The notes under the pieces were generated by a model. The model had not been told where the DNA came from, did no database searches, and worked only from the letters and a program-made list of their open reading frames with translations. The position numbers and the translations under genes were made by a program. From Arthrobacter sp. ISL-48 (GTDB lineage Bacteria; Actinomycetota; Actinomycetes; Actinomycetales; Micrococcaceae), in contig NZ_JAGGPL010000003.1 in assembly GCF_018613805.1 (NCBI RefSeq), positions 868,001 to 932,000 of the forward strand: a stretch of DNA of 64,000 bases. Direction: 5' to 3'. Every line of letters begins with the position of its first letter. The first letter of the stretch is position 1. This document shows, one piece after another, positions 17,755-27,351 of the stretch.

Positions 17755-19437
17755 ATGTCTGAACGGAATTCCCTGAGCGACCTCGACATCGCCCGGCAGG
17801 CCCACATCCGGCCCATCGGGGAGATCGCCATGGCAGCAGGTATCAATGCTGAAGCGCTGGAACTGTACGGGCGCTATAAGGCCAAGGTTGATCCGGCCCG
17901 GCTGGACGCGCCTGCTCCCGCGGGGAAGGTGGTACTGGTGTCCGCGATGTCCCCCACTCCTGCCGGCGAGGGGAAATCCACCACCACCGTGGGGCTCGCG
18001 GATTCGCTCGCGCGCGCGGGCCACAAGGTGATGATCGCACTGCGGGAACCGTCGCTCGGCCCCGTGCTGGGCATGAAAGGCGGGGCAACTGGCGGCGGTT
18101 ACTCCCAGGTCCTGCCCATGGACGAGATCAACCTGCACTTCACGGGTGACTTCCATGCCGTGACCTCCGCCAACAATGCCCTTATGGCGCTCGTGGACAA
18201 CCACATCTACCAGGGCAACGAGCTGAACATCGATCCGCGCCGCATGACGTTTAAGCGCGTCCTGGACATGAACGACAGGTCGCTGCGGGAAGTGATCATC
18301 GGCCTGGGCGGGCCCACGCAGGGAGTCCCGCGGCAGGACGGCTTCGACATCACCGTCGCCTCGGAGATCATGGCCGTGTTCTGCCTGGCCACTGACCTTG
18401 CCGATCTCCGTGAGCGGCTGGGCCGGATCACCTTCGGCTACACCTATGAACGCTCGCCGGTCAGCGTCGCCGACCTCGGCGTCCAGGGGGCCCTGACCCT
18501 GCTTCTGAAGGAAGCCATCAAGCCCAACCTCGTGCAGACCATCGCGGGAACGCCAGCGCTGGTCCACGGTGGCCCGTTCGCCAACATCGCCCACGGCTGC
18601 AACTCGCTTATCGCCACGCAGACCGCACGGCGGCTCGCCGACATTGTGGTCACCGAGGCCGGCTTCGGCGCGGACCTGGGGGCGGAGAAGTACATGGACA
18701 TCAAGGCCCGGGTGGCGGACCTGGCACCGTCCGCCGTCGTGGTGGTGGCGACTGTCAGAGCCCTGAAGATGCACGGCGGCGTGGCCAAGGACAAGCTCAC
18801 GGAACCGGACCTCGAAGCGCTCGCTGTCGGCGTCGACAATCTCCGGCGGCACGTGCGCAATGTTGAGAAGTTTGGCGTCACCCCGGTGGTGGCCATCAAC
18901 AGGTTCGCAACCGACACGCAGGAGGAGCTCGACTGGCTGCTGGAGTGGTGTGCGACGGAAGGAGTGCAGGCCGCCGTCGCTGATGTCTGGGGGCGGGGCG
19001 GCGGCGGAGATGGCGGCGACGAACTGGCAGCCAAGGTGGCGGCGGCGGTCTCCGCCCCCAACAGCTTCCGGCACTTGTACCGGCTGGACCTGCCTGTGGA
19101 GGAGAAGATCAGGAGCATCGCCCAGGAGATCTACGGAGCCGACGGCGTGGAGTTCTCCGTGCCTGCCCTGAAGCGGCTTGCAGACATCGAAAAGAACGGC
19201 TGGACCGGGATGCCCATCTGCATGGCGAAGACCCAGTATTCGTTCAGCGACGACGCCTCCCTGCTCGGCGCGCCGAAGGGCTTCACCATCCACGTGCGCG
19301 ACCTCATCCCCAAGACCGGGGCAGGTTTCATCGTGGCCCTCACGGGTGCCGTGATGACCATGCCTGGCCTTCCCGCCAGCCCTGCCGCCATGCGGATGGA
19401 CGTGGACGACGCGGGCAACCCCGTCGGCCTCACCTAG
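17755..19437 (+). CDS. fhs: Formate-tetrahydrofolate ligase
   Basis: This 560-residue enzyme makes 10-formyl-THF from formate, THF and ATP for one-carbon metabolism. The P-loop is [14 protein letters not shown] (68-81). The following [20 protein letters not shown] and [13 protein letters not shown] segments are highly conserved in the family. An AAAAGGAC Shine-Dalgarno sequence precedes the ATG. The gene ends at the left edge of the repeat-flanked accessory insert, only 5 bp before the first repeat motif. Confidence 0.97.
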   Translation: MSERNSLSDLDIARQAHIRPIGEIAMAAGINAEALELYGRYKAKVDPARLDAPAPAGKVVLVSAMSPTPAGEGKSTTTVGLADSLARAGHKVMIALREPSLGPVLGMKGGATGGGYSQVLPMDEINLHFTGDFHAVTSANNALMALVDNHIYQGNELNIDPRRMTFKRVLDMNDRSLREVIIGLGGPTQGVPRQDGFDITVASEIMAVFCLATDLADLRERLGRITFGYTYERSPVSVADLGVQGALTLLLKEAIKPNLVQTIAGTPALVHGGPFANIAHGCNSLIATQTARRLADIVVTEAGFGADLGAEKYMDIKARVADLAPSAVVVVATVRALKMHGGVAKDKLTEPDLEALAVGVDNLRRHVRNVEKFGVTPVVAINRFATDTQEELDWLLEWCATEGVQAAVADVWGRGGGGDGGDELAAKVAAAVSAPNSFRHLYRLDLPVEEKIRSIAQEIYGADGVEFSVPALKRLADIEKNGWTGMPICMAKTQYSFSDDASLLGAPKGFTIHVRDLIPKTGAGFIVALTGAVMTMPGLPASPAAMRMDVDDAGNPVGLT

Positions 19438-19442
19438 CCCCA

Positions 19443-19528
19443 ACGCTCTCTCACTTCCTGCCGCCTTCCCCCGGACCCTCTCTCACTTCCTGCCGCCTTC
19501 CCCCGGACCCTCTCTCACTTCCTGCCGA
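19443..19528 (-). repeat. Left array of GTGAGAGAGCGT repeats, 32-bp period
   Basis: The reverse complement of the motif, ACGCTCTCTCAC, stands at 19443-19454. One-mismatch copies ACCCTCTCTCAC stand at 19475 and 19507. The 32-bp units (CTCTCTCACTTCCTGCCGCC and so on) are identical over two full copies, with a partial third. Read on the minus strand the array points away from the nuclease-fold gene and carries GCAGGAAGTGAGAGAG, the same core as the right array. Confidence 0.93.
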
Positions 19529-19588
19529 CGGGCAACCTCCTGTGGATAACTTCTGCAGCATCGTGCCGTTTCGAGTCACAATGCCAGC

Positions 19589-20548
19589 ATGCAAAAGCCC
19601 AGCATCCTTCCCCCGCACTTGACGGTGGCTCCCTTCACCTTCGATTCGGCCCGGGCGTCCGGTGTCACCACTGGCCGCCTGCGGCGAAAGGATGTGGTCC
19701 ATGTTGGCCGCGGACTTTACCGCCCCTTGGACTGGAGCTTTGAATTGGAGGCTGCAGCCCGGGCGTTGTCTGCCGCCTCGCCCGGCGCCTGGATCTCGCA
19801 CGTTACTGCCGCCCGGCTTAGCTGCCAGTTGCTCCCCCCTTGGTTGGCCGATTCGACGGAGCTTCACCTTAGTAAGCCACGCTCCTTGCCCTCTGTGCGC
19901 AGGAAGGGCGTGTTCGGACACACCCTGCTGGCCCGGGACGACGAGATCGAATCGGTGGACGGCATCCGAATCAGTACGCGGTCACGGACGTGGCTGGACT
20001 TGGCGCGAACGCTGCCGCTCAGAGACCTCGTGTGCATGGGCGATCAGTTGGTCCGAATCCCTCGCGAGGATTTCGAAGGGCGGACGCAGCCTTACGACAC
20101 TGTGGATGGCTTGCGTTCGCTGGTCGGCCGTCATCCGAACTTGCAGGGCATTGTCCGGGCCCGAGAGGCTCTGGACTTGATGCGAGTCGGCTCCGACTCA
20201 GGGCCAGAATCGCTACTTCGCCTGGCGATGGCCGATGCCGGTCTCCCCGAGCCAGACCTTCAACTGCCACTACGCGTAGGCGACGACCTGTCTCCAACGG
20301 CGGACCTGGGCTACCGTCACAGGCGGATTGCAATCCAGTACGACGGCGGGCATCACCTTCTCGACGCCCAGGTCCTCCGCGACCGGCGGCGCGACAAGGC
20401 ATTCAAATCAGCCGGCTGGACTGTTTTGGTGTTCGACAAGAGCGATCTTGCCGACGACTTCGAGCAGGCTCTCGGAAGGATCAAACGCGGACTGCGAACA
20501 GGATGGATTGACCATCCTCTTGCATCCGGTTTTGCAAACATCGAGTGA
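19589..20548 (+). CDS. AbiEi-like/DUF559 (Vsr-fold endonuclease-like) protein, repeat-flanked
   Basis: This 319-residue protein has two parts. The N-terminal half resembles AbiEi-type antitoxin DNA-binding regions (SGVTTGRLRRKDVVHVGRGLYR, residues about 24-46). The C-terminal part (about 245-300) has the DUF559/Vsr-like PD-(D/E)xK pattern: IAIQYDGGHH with Asp252, then VLRDRRRDKAFKSAGWTVLVFD. Such proteins occur in multiple copies in actinobacteria and none has a settled function. The stop codon TGA is formed by the first GTGAGAGAGCGT unit of the right array. It lies between the 3' ends of two convergent genes and is flanked by outward-pointing repeats on both sides. The start is ATG 19589, with a weak CACAAT hexamer 6 nt upstream. 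Confidence 0.75.
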   Translation: MQKPSILPPHLTVAPFTFDSARASGVTTGRLRRKDVVHVGRGLYRPLDWSFELEAAARALSAASPGAWISHVTAARLSCQLLPPWLADSTELHLSKPRSLPSVRRKGVFGHTLLARDDEIESVDGIRISTRSRTWLDLARTLPLRDLVCMGDQLVRIPREDFEGRTQPYDTVDGLRSLVGRHPNLQGIVRAREALDLMRVGSDSGPESLLRLAMADAGLPEPDLQLPLRVGDDLSPTADLGYRHRRIAIQYDGGHHLLDAQVLRDRRRDKAFKSAGWTVLVFDKSDLADDFEQALGRIKRGLRTGWIDHPLASGFANIE

Positions 20549-20652
20549 GAGAGCGTGCTGTCGAAACCTGCAGGAAGTGAGAGAGCGTGCTGTCGAAACC
20601 TGCAGGAAGTGAGAGAGCGTGCTGTCGAAACCTGCAGGAAGTGAGAGAGCGT
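20545..20652 (+). repeat. Right array of GTGAGAGAGCGT repeats, 32-bp period
   Basis: The 12-bp motif occurs at 20545, 20577, 20609 and 20641. The three 20-bp intervals between the copies (GCTGTCGAAACCTGCAGGAA) are identical. The first motif overlaps the stop codon of the nuclease-fold gene. The intervals contain the palindrome CCTGCAGG. The following 20653-20790 holds nothing recognisable. Confidence 0.95.
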
Positions 20653-20790
20653 CCCAGGGCCGTTCAGGAATGCTGCGGGCGGCCCAGCTTCTGTGGAATT
20701 TCCGGACGGGCCGGCATGTCCGGACTGCCGCCGCGCTTGAGCAGGCCAGCCACGCCTTTCGCCGCTACGGTCAGGGCGGCTAGACGCGCG

Positions 20791-20850
20791 ACGCTCTCCC
20801 ACCAGAGTGAGAGAGCGTCAGGCCAAAAGCCGCAGAAAGTGAGAGAGCGT
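20791..20850. repeat. Palindromic repeat pair of the same family near ino1
   Basis: ACGCTCTCCCAC (20791-20802, inverted, one mismatch) and GTGAGAGAGCGT (20807-20818) form a hairpin with 12-bp arms and a 4-nt loop. A further copy at 20839-20850 again lies 32 bp on. Its interval differs in sequence (CAGGCCAAAAGCCGCAGAAA) but not in length. The set ends 9 bp before the stop of ino1. Confidence 0.93.
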
Positions 20851-20859
20851 CCCCCGGGG

Positions 20860-21945
20860 TTAGCGCTCCAGGTCGCCGCGGATGAACGCCTCGACCTTTT
20901 CGCGGGCGAGGTCGTCGTTGAACTGCTCAGGCGGAGACTTCATGAAGTAGCTTGAGGCGGACAGCAGCGGTCCGCCGATGCCGCGGTCCAGCCCAATCTT
21001 GGCGGCGCGGATGGCGTCGATGATCACGCCGGCCGAGTTGGGCGAGTCCCAGACTTCCAGCTTGTACTCCAGGGACACCGGCGCATCACCGAAATTGCGT
21101 CCCTCGAGGCGGACGAAGGCCCACTTGCGGTCGTCGAGCCACTGGACGTAATCCGACGGGCCAATGTGGACATCCTTGGCGGCCAGCTCGGCCTCCACGT
21201 TGGACGTTACGGCCTGGGTCTTGGAGATCTTCTTGGATTCGAGGCGGTCGCGCTCCAACATGTTCTTGAAGTCCATATTGCCACCGACGTTCAGCTGGTA
21301 CGTCCGGTCCAGGGTGACGCCGCGGTCCTCGAACAGCTTGGCCATGACGCGGTGGGTGATGGTGGCACCGATCTGGCTCTTGATGTCATCGCCCACGATC
21401 GGCACACCGGCGGCGGTGAACTTATCCGCCCACTCCTTGGTCCCGGCAAGGAACACCGGCAAGGCGTTGACGAAGGCAACGCCTGCGTCGATTGCTGCCT
21501 GGGCGTAGAACTCTGCTGCCTTCTGCGATCCGACCGGCAGGTAGCACACGAGGACGTCGACCTTGGCGTCCTTGAGTGCCTGGACAACGTCCACCGGCTC
21601 CTCCGTGGACTGCTCGATGGTCTCGAGGTAGTACTTGCCGAGGCCGTCCAGGGTGTGCCCGCGCTGGACTGTCACGCCGGTGGGCGGTACGTCGGCGATC
21701 TTGATGGTGTTGTTTTCGCTGGCCAGGATGGCGTCAGCGAGGTCAACGCCGACTTTCTTGCCGTCAACGTCGAAGGCGGCAACGAACTGGACGTCGTTGA
21801 CATGGTACTGGCCGAACTCCACGTGCATCAGGCCTGGGATCGTCGCGGCGGGATCTGCGTCACGGTAGTAGTGCACGCCTTGGACCAGCGAGGCGGCGCA
21901 GTTACCCACACCGACGATTGCAACACGAATCGGATTTGAAGACAC
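20860..21945 (-). CDS. ino1: Inositol-3-phosphate (myo-inositol-1-phosphate) synthase
   Basis: This 361-residue NAD-dependent enzyme converts glucose-6-phosphate to inositol phosphate. It supplies mycothiol and phosphatidylinositol. It has the Rossmann segment [55 protein letters not shown] [22 protein letters not shown] and the [11 protein letters not shown] segment of the actinobacterial/archaeal class. The GTG at 21945 was chosen because AAGGAG lies 4 nt before it; the longer frame starts with a TTG lacking a ribosome site. Confidence 0.95.
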   Translation of the reverse strand: MSSNPIRVAIVGVGNCAASLVQGVHYYRDADPAATIPGLMHVEFGQYHVNDVQFVAAFDVDGKKVGVDLADAILASENNTIKIADVPPTGVTVQRGHTLDGLGKYYLETIEQSTEEPVDVVQALKDAKVDVLVCYLPVGSQKAAEFYAQAAIDAGVAFVNALPVFLAGTKEWADKFTAAGVPIVGDDIKSQIGATITHRVMAKLFEDRGVTLDRTYQLNVGGNMDFKNMLERDRLESKKISKTQAVTSNVEAELAAKDVHIGPSDYVQWLDDRKWAFVRLEGRNFGDAPVSLEYKLEVWDSPNSAGVIIDAIRAAKIGLDRGIGGPLLSASSYFMKSPPEQFNDDLAREKVEAFIRGDLER

Positions 21946-22057
21946 GGAACTCCTTGTTGAGGACAAAACTTAAGCCACCGGGACAAATCGGTACCGGAAA
22001 GTACGACGGCGGACAGTCGGCACGGCGCCACGCGGCACCTTTTCATACTACCCAACA

Positions 22058-22092
22058 GAGCAGGGGCGGGGATTACTCCCTCGCCCCTGCTC
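22058..22092 (-). terminator. Terminator-like hairpin downstream of the aldo/keto reductase
   Basis: GAGCAGGGGCG(GGGA) pairs with (TCCC T)CGCCCCTGCTC, a GC-rich stem with one bulged base and a 4-nt loop. The U-tract is poor, so this may be a pause or RNA-stability element instead of a strong terminator. Confidence 0.55.
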
Positions 22093-22119
22093 CAGGTCTT
22101 ACCGCGCGAAAAGGGAACG

Positions 22120-23160
22120 TTACGGCTTCTGCTGCCAGAGGTTGATGTCCGATTCCACCGCAAACTCATCGATGGCCGCCAGTTCCTCCTCAGTGAACTC
22201 CAGGTTGTTGATGGCCGAGAGCGTGTCTTCCAGCTGCCTGACGCTTGAGGCGCCGATCAGGGCCGACGTGACCGGGGGGCCCTTAGGCTGGTCGCGCAGA
22301 ATCCAGGCGATGGCCATCTGTGCCAGCGACTGGCCGCGGCCTGCCGCGATCTTGTTCAAGCCACGGATTCGGTCCAGTTTTTCGTCCGTGATGGCGGCCT
22401 CGGACAGGAACCGTTCCTTCGCTGCCCGGGAATCAGCGGGGATGCCGTTCAGGTACCGGTCCGTGAGCATTCCCTGGGCCAGCGGCGAGAACGCGATGGA
22501 GCCTGCGCCCACCTGCTCGAGGGCTTCGTAGAGGTTGGGCGTGCCGTTCTCCGTCCACCGGTTGAGCATGGAGTAGCTGGGCTGGTGGATGAGCAGTGGC
22601 GTGCCGAGTTCCTTCAGGATCCGGGCCGCCTCGATGGTCTGCTCAGGTGTGTAGGAGGAGATACCGGCATAGAGTGCCTTGCCGGAGCGCACGGCGTAGT
22701 CCAACGCACCCATCGTCTCTTCCATGGGTGTTTCCGGGTCCGGGCGGTGGCTATAGAAGATATCCACGTAGTCCAGGCCCATCCGCTGCAGGGACTGGTC
22801 CAGGCTGGAAATCAGGTACTTGCGTGAACCCCATTCACCGTAGGGGCCGGGCCACATGTAGTAGCCGGCCTTGGTGGAGATGACCAATTCATCCCGGTAC
22901 GGCTTGAAGTCATCCGCAAGGTGGCGTCCGAAGTTAATCTCCGCGGTGCCGTCCGGCGGTCCGTAGTTGTTGGCGAGGTCGAAGTGGTTGACGCCCAGGT
23001 CGAAGGCGCGGCGGAGGATGGCGCGCTGTTCGTCAAAGCGCTTGTCATCTCCGAAGTTGTGCCACAGCCCAAGCGAGATGGCCGGCAGCTTCAGCCCACT
23101 GCGTCCGACGCGGCGGTAGGGCATGGATTCATAGCGGTTATCCGCAGCGGAATAAGTCAT
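22120..23160 (-). CDS. Aldo/keto reductase (YghZ/Gpr, glyceraldehyde-3-phosphate reductase type)
   Basis: This 346-residue NADPH-dependent reductase has the AKR14-like sequence. Segments are YRRVGRSGLKLPAISLGLWHNFG, NHFDLANNYGPP with the catalytic Asp/Tyr, ISTKAGYYMWPGPYGEWGSRK with the catalytic Lys, and VDIFYSHRPDPETPMEETM. It probably detoxifies aldehydes such as methylglyoxal or L-glyceraldehyde-3-phosphate in the cytosol. The upstream sequence CAGGAT-N7-ATG resembles the leaderless arrangement but with C in the first position. Confidence 0.9.
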   Translation of the reverse strand: MTYSAADNRYESMPYRRVGRSGLKLPAISLGLWHNFGDDKRFDEQRAILRRAFDLGVNHFDLANNYGPPDGTAEINFGRHLADDFKPYRDELVISTKAGYYMWPGPYGEWGSRKYLISSLDQSLQRMGLDYVDIFYSHRPDPETPMEETMGALDYAVRSGKALYAGISSYTPEQTIEAARILKELGTPLLIHQPSYSMLNRWTENGTPNLYEALEQVGAGSIAFSPLAQGMLTDRYLNGIPADSRAAKERFLSEAAITDEKLDRIRGLNKIAAGRGQSLAQMAIAWILRDQPKGPPVTSALIGASSVRQLEDTLSAINNLEFTEEELAAIDEFAVESDINLWQQKP

Positions 23161-23212
23161 ATAACCTATCCTGCCAGTTGTGATCCAGGCTACAGAAACA
23201 GGGTCCCCTGGT

Positions 23213-23245
23213 TACGCCGCGGGCTGACAAAAAACCCGCAGCGTA
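23213..23245 (-). terminator. Inverted repeat downstream of treZ
   Basis: TACGCCGCGGG and CCCGCAGCGTA form an 11-bp stem with one mismatch, 4 bp beyond the treZ stop. The T-run lies within the loop when read on the minus strand (GCGGGTTTTTTGTC). It probably terminates the trehalose operon or acts as its 3' stabiliser. Confidence 0.5.
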
Positions 23246-23248
23246 CCA

Positions 23249-25015
23249 CTAGGCCTTCAGCACCGCAGCACTCCACGGCGCCAAAACCAGGGAACCGCCG
23301 TCGAGCACCTTGGCCTCCTCGGTGGAGAGCAGCAGCGTTCCCCGCACATCCTCAAGACGGATCTCCTCTTCCGAGAAGTTCAGCAGCACTTCGGCGGGCC
23401 CGCGCCGGAAACGCAACCAGCCGTCGTCGTCGAACGCGACCTCCGTCTCCGTGAACCCGAGGCCCGCAACCTCAGGGTGCTGGCGTCGCAAAGCCGTCAG
23501 TGTGCGGTAGAGCTCCAGGAGCTTCGCGTGCTCACCCGTGGCGGCTTCCGCCCAGTCCAGTTTGGAGCGACGGAAGGTCTCCGGGTCCTGCGGATCCGGC
23601 ACGACGGCGGGATCCCACCCCATCCGCTCGAACTCACGGATCCTGCCCTCCGCCGTCGCTTTGCCAAGCTCCGGCTCGGGGTGGGAGGTGAAAAACTGCC
23701 ACGGCGTGGAGGCACCGTATTCCTCGCCCATGAACAGCATGGGCGTGAACGGGGACGTCAGCGTGAGTACGGCCGCCAGAGCCAGCGGTCCGTACGGCAG
23801 CGACTGGGACAACCTGTCCCCTGTTGCCCGGTTGCCGATCTGGTCGTGGTTCTGGTTGCAGACCACCAGCGCCTCGGGATGCACCAGGGAGGTATTGATG
23901 GAACGGCCGTGGTGGCGCCCGCGGAAGCTGGAGTAACTTCCGTCGTGCAGGAAGCCGTCCTTGAGGACCTTGGCGAGGGCTCCCAGGGACACGAAGTCCC
24001 CGTAGTAGCCGGTGGTTTCGCCGCTGACGTTGACGTGAACGGCATGGTGGAAGTCGTCGCTCCACTGTCCGGCCAGCCCGTATCCGTTGGCGCGGCGCGG
24101 ATAGATGAGGCGCGGATTATTCAGATCCGATTCGGCGATGAGCGTCTTGGGACGGCCTGTTTCGGCCGAGATTGCGTCGCCCAGTGCCCCGAGCTCCTCC
24201 AGGATGTGCACAGCGCGCTCGTCCTTCAGCGCATGGACAGCGTCCAGGCGCAGCCCGTCCACGTGGTAGTCACGCAGCCAAAGCGCGGCATTGTCCAGGA
24301 TGTACTCCCGGACCACATCCGAGCCCGGCCCGTCCAGATTGACGGAATCCCCCCAGGTGTTGGCGTCGCCGTGCTTGAGGTACGGGCCGAATCTGGGAAG
24401 GTAGTTGCCGCTGGGGCCGAGGTGGTTGTAGACGACGTCCTGGATGACGCCCAGCCCCGCAGCGTGTGCGGCGTCGACAAAGCGCTGGTAGGCGGCGGGG
24501 CCTCCGTAACCTTCGTGGACGGTGTACCACTGCACGCCGTCGTAGCCCCAGTTGTGGGTTCCGTTGAACCCGTTGACCGGCAGCAACTCCACACAGTCGA
24601 CGCCCAAGTCCACCAGGTATCCGAGCTTTTCAGAGGCGGCATCCAGTGTTCCGGCCGGCGTGAACGTCCCCACGTGGAGCTCGTAGATGACCGAGCCGCG
24701 CAATTCCTTGCCCCGCCAGCCGGCATCCTGCCATTCATGCTCTGCCGGGCTGAAGGTCCGGGACAGAGCATGAACGCCTTCGGGCAACCGGCGTGAACGG
24801 GGATCGGGCAATGGATGCGTGTCCCCGTCCAGCAGATAGCCGTAGTCCACTTCCCCGTCTGCAGGCGCGCCGGCAGCGGACCACCAGCCTTCGGCGCCTG
24901 AACCTGCGTCAATCCGGGCCATCGGGTACTGCTGCCCGTTCGCGAGCAGCGTCACGGAAGCAGCCTCCGGAGCCCAGATGTCGAAGCGGCCGGAGCCGTT
25001 GTGTGCCAGGCTCAT
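23249..25015 (-). CDS. treZ: Malto-oligosyltrehalose trehalohydrolase TreZ
   Basis: This 588-residue GH13 enzyme releases trehalose from the maltooligosyl-trehalose made by TreY. An N-terminal carbohydrate-binding-like domain ([18 protein letters not shown]) precedes the barrel. The barrel has [11 protein letters not shown], the nucleophile in [14 protein letters not shown], the acid in [10 protein letters not shown], and [12 protein letters not shown]. It overlaps treY by 4 bp and is the last gene of the glgX-treY-treZ operon. Confidence 0.96.
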   Translation of the reverse strand: MSLAHNGSGRFDIWAPEAASVTLLANGQQYPMARIDAGSGAEGWWSAAGAPADGEVDYGYLLDGDTHPLPDPRSRRLPEGVHALSRTFSPAEHEWQDAGWRGKELRGSVIYELHVGTFTPAGTLDAASEKLGYLVDLGVDCVELLPVNGFNGTHNWGYDGVQWYTVHEGYGGPAAYQRFVDAAHAAGLGVIQDVVYNHLGPSGNYLPRFGPYLKHGDANTWGDSVNLDGPGSDVVREYILDNAALWLRDYHVDGLRLDAVHALKDERAVHILEELGALGDAISAETGRPKTLIAESDLNNPRLIYPRRANGYGLAGQWSDDFHHAVHVNVSGETTGYYGDFVSLGALAKVLKDGFLHDGSYSSFRGRHHGRSINTSLVHPEALVVCNQNHDQIGNRATGDRLSQSLPYGPLALAAVLTLTSPFTPMLFMGEEYGASTPWQFFTSHPEPELGKATAEGRIREFERMGWDPAVVPDPQDPETFRRSKLDWAEAATGEHAKLLELYRTLTALRRQHPEVAGLGFTETEVAFDDDGWLRFRRGPAEVLLNFSEEEIRLEDVRGTLLLSTEEAKVLDGGSLVLAPWSAAVLKA

Positions 25016-27351
25016 GCGAACCCTCCGCTCACTGGCACCAGGAGTGCCACGGGGTAGGTCTGCAGGAGGTCGGCCACCGGCACCGCGCCGGGGCCGAAGC
25101 GGTTTCCGGTGAGCTCGTCCTGCATTTCGGTAGCGAGTTCGACGGCGGTGTCCCGCCAGCCGCCGCCCTGTTCCAGCCCGTGGGGAAGCCTCGTGGCCAG
25201 TGTGACGGCGCCAGCACCGCGGTTCGCGTCAGGTGCGCTGCGGTCAAAGGCGACCAGGTGTTCCGCGGCGGGCCCGGAAGCCTGAACCGGGCGGTAGCCC
25301 TGGAACAGCTCTGGCCGGTCACGGCGCAGCCGCAATGCCCGGGATGTCACCAGCAGCTTGCTCGTTTCGTCGAGGGCGGATTCCGGAAGCAGGCCGCTGT
25401 CCAGCTTGGCCAGGGCGTCCTCGCGCTCATCGAAGTCCACAGGCCGCCGGTTGTCCGGGTCCGTCAGGGAGCGGTCCCAGAACTCGGTGCCCTGATAAAC
25501 GTCCGGCACACCGGGCATGGTGAGCTGGATCAGTTTCAGGGCCAGCGAGTTGGACGCGGCGTACCGATCAATGGCAGCCACGAAATCCTCGATCAGGGCG
25601 TTGACTGAGGGGTCGTCGAAAGCCGAGTCCACAGCCTTCCGCAGCGCGGCTTCGAATTCTTTGTCCGGATCCGTCCAGGTGGTGGAGTTGCCGGCCTCCC
25701 TCGCGGCTTTTTCAGCGTAGCCATGCAGGCGTTCCCTGCTGGCCGGCCAAGCGCCGACGACCGCCTGCCAGAGCAGTGAGGAGAACGGGCCATCCGGCAG
25801 CGGTGCGGCCTCCCGAAGCGCGCTCAGCACCTGGGTCCATTCAGGAACACGCTCGGCGATCACGGAGATCCGTGCGCGGGTGTCCTCGCTGCGCTTGGTG
25901 TCGTGGGTGCTCAGGGTGGTCATGGACAGCGGCAGGGAATCCTGGCGGTTCTGCATCCGCCGATGGAATTCCCCCGGCTCCACCGAGAATTCGGTGGGAT
26001 CTGCCCCCACTTCGGTCAGGGTCCCCAGCCGCGTGTAGCGGTAGAAAGCGGTGTCTTCAACACCCTTGGCCATGACCATTCCGGAGGTCTGCTGGAACCG
26101 GCGCCCGAGTTCCGTCTCCGGCTTCAGCAGGAAGGGCAGGAGCATGTCCACGGCATCTGAGAGGTCCGGGCGGCATTCGGCCGCCGCCGCACAGGCTTCG
26201 CGCAGCACGTCCTCACCGGTGGGCAAGTAGGTGCGGTACACGGGAAAGGCTGCGATGATCTGGGCCAGGGCATCAGCCGCGGCACCCTCTGAAAGGCCGG
26301 AGTCGGAAGGGACCAGGCGTGCCAGCCGCAGGATCTCGGACCGAAGAATCCCGTCTGCGATGGCGCGTTTGGTGCCCAGGATCATGGCAGCGTAGTTGGC
26401 CGGCTCATCTGTAAGACGCAGCCGCGCGTCGAGGACGTCCAGGGGCGTCTGGCCCGCGGGGTCCACCAGGACCCGGTCAACGTCCGCCAGCGCGTCGTAG
26501 CCGGTGGTTCCTTCGCATGCGAATTCGGGTGGCAGCTCCTCCCCCGGCTCCAGGATCTTTTCCACCAGGACGTACGCGCCGCCGCTGATCTCCTTGAGCC
26601 GGTGAAGGTAGCCGGCAGGATCTGCCAGTCCATCCGGGTGGTCTACACGCAGGCCATCGACCAGGCCCTCGCGGAACCAGCGGGCAACCTCGGCGTGGGC
26701 CTCGTCAAAGACCCAGGGGATTTCCACCCGGAGCCCGGCAAGCGTGCTGACGGCGAAAAAGCGCCGGTAGTTCAGCTCGTCGTTAGCACGGCGCCACCCC
26801 ACCAGCTCATAGTGCTGCCGGTCGTGGACGGCGGCCGGCGACTCACCCTCCGCATAGGTTCCCTCGGCGAGGGGAAAGCGGTGCCCGTAATAGCGGAGTT
26901 CGCCGTCCTCGATCTCCAACTGCTTGACGTCTTCATCGGCACCCAGCACCGGAATCCGGATCCTGCCCCCGCCGAAGTCCCAGTCGACGTCGAACGCGTC
27001 AGCGTAGCGCGACGCGCGGCCTTCCTTCAGCAGCGACCACCACCAGGGGTTCAGCGGCGAGGAGGCTACGCCGACGTGGTTGGGGACGATGTCCACGAGC
27101 ACGCCCATGCCGTGCTCGCGGGCAACCTTCGAGAGCGCCACCAGGCCTTCCGCCCCGCCGCGCTCCGGATCCACCGCTGAGGGATCGGTTACGTCATAGC
27201 CGTGGTCGGAACCGGGCTCTGCTGTCAGGATGGGCGACAGGTACAGCCAATCCACGCCGAGGGCCTTCAGGTAGGGCACTCTGCGGGCTGCATCAAAGAG
27301 CGTGAAGCCGCGGCGGATCTGAAGGCGGTAGGTAGAAGCCGGAATCCTCAC
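25012..27351 (-). CDS. treY: Maltooligosyl trehalose synthase TreY
   Basis: This 779-residue GH13 enzyme isomerises the reducing-end linkage of maltodextrins to an alpha,alpha-1,1 bond. It has the family opening [29 protein letters not shown], the nucleophile loop [30 protein letters not shown] with the general acid, and [14 protein letters not shown]. GlgX-debranched chains are its substrate and TreZ uses its product, matching the operon order. It overlaps both neighbours by 4 bp. Confidence 0.96.
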   Translation of the reverse strand: MRIPASTYRLQIRRGFTLFDAARRVPYLKALGVDWLYLSPILTAEPGSDHGYDVTDPSAVDPERGGAEGLVALSKVAREHGMGVLVDIVPNHVGVASSPLNPWWWSLLKEGRASRYADAFDVDWDFGGGRIRIPVLGADEDVKQLEIEDGELRYYGHRFPLAEGTYAEGESPAAVHDRQHYELVGWRRANDELNYRRFFAVSTLAGLRVEIPWVFDEAHAEVARWFREGLVDGLRVDHPDGLADPAGYLHRLKEISGGAYVLVEKILEPGEELPPEFACEGTTGYDALADVDRVLVDPAGQTPLDVLDARLRLTDEPANYAAMILGTKRAIADGILRSEILRLARLVPSDSGLSEGAAADALAQIIAAFPVYRTYLPTGEDVLREACAAAAECRPDLSDAVDMLLPFLLKPETELGRRFQQTSGMVMAKGVEDTAFYRYTRLGTLTEVGADPTEFSVEPGEFHRRMQNRQDSLPLSMTTLSTHDTKRSEDTRARISVIAERVPEWTQVLSALREAAPLPDGPFSSLLWQAVVGAWPASRERLHGYAEKAAREAGNSTTWTDPDKEFEAALRKAVDSAFDDPSVNALIEDFVAAIDRYAASNSLALKLIQLTMPGVPDVYQGTEFWDRSLTDPDNRRPVDFDEREDALAKLDSGLLPESALDETSKLLVTSRALRLRRDRPELFQGYRPVQASGPAAEHLVAFDRSAPDANRGAGAVTLATRLPHGLEQGGGWRDTAVELATEMQDELTGNRFGPGAVPVADLLQTYPVALLVPVSGGFA

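Noticed and set aside
16978..19443. An 821-codon open frame on the minus strand opposite fhs and the end of mshA.
   Set aside because: It spans two well-supported genes in antisense, has low-complexity His/Gly/Arg composition, and results from GC-biased codon use.
20545..20652. The regular repeat array as a CRISPR.
   Set aside because: The repeat is only 12 bp, the intervals are 20 bp and identical to each other, and no cas gene is nearby. It is a tandem 32-bp repeat.
20653..20790. A possible further gene or gene remnant between the two right-hand repeat sets.
   Set aside because: No frame shows recognisable protein sequence or a start signal; the stretch looks non-coding.
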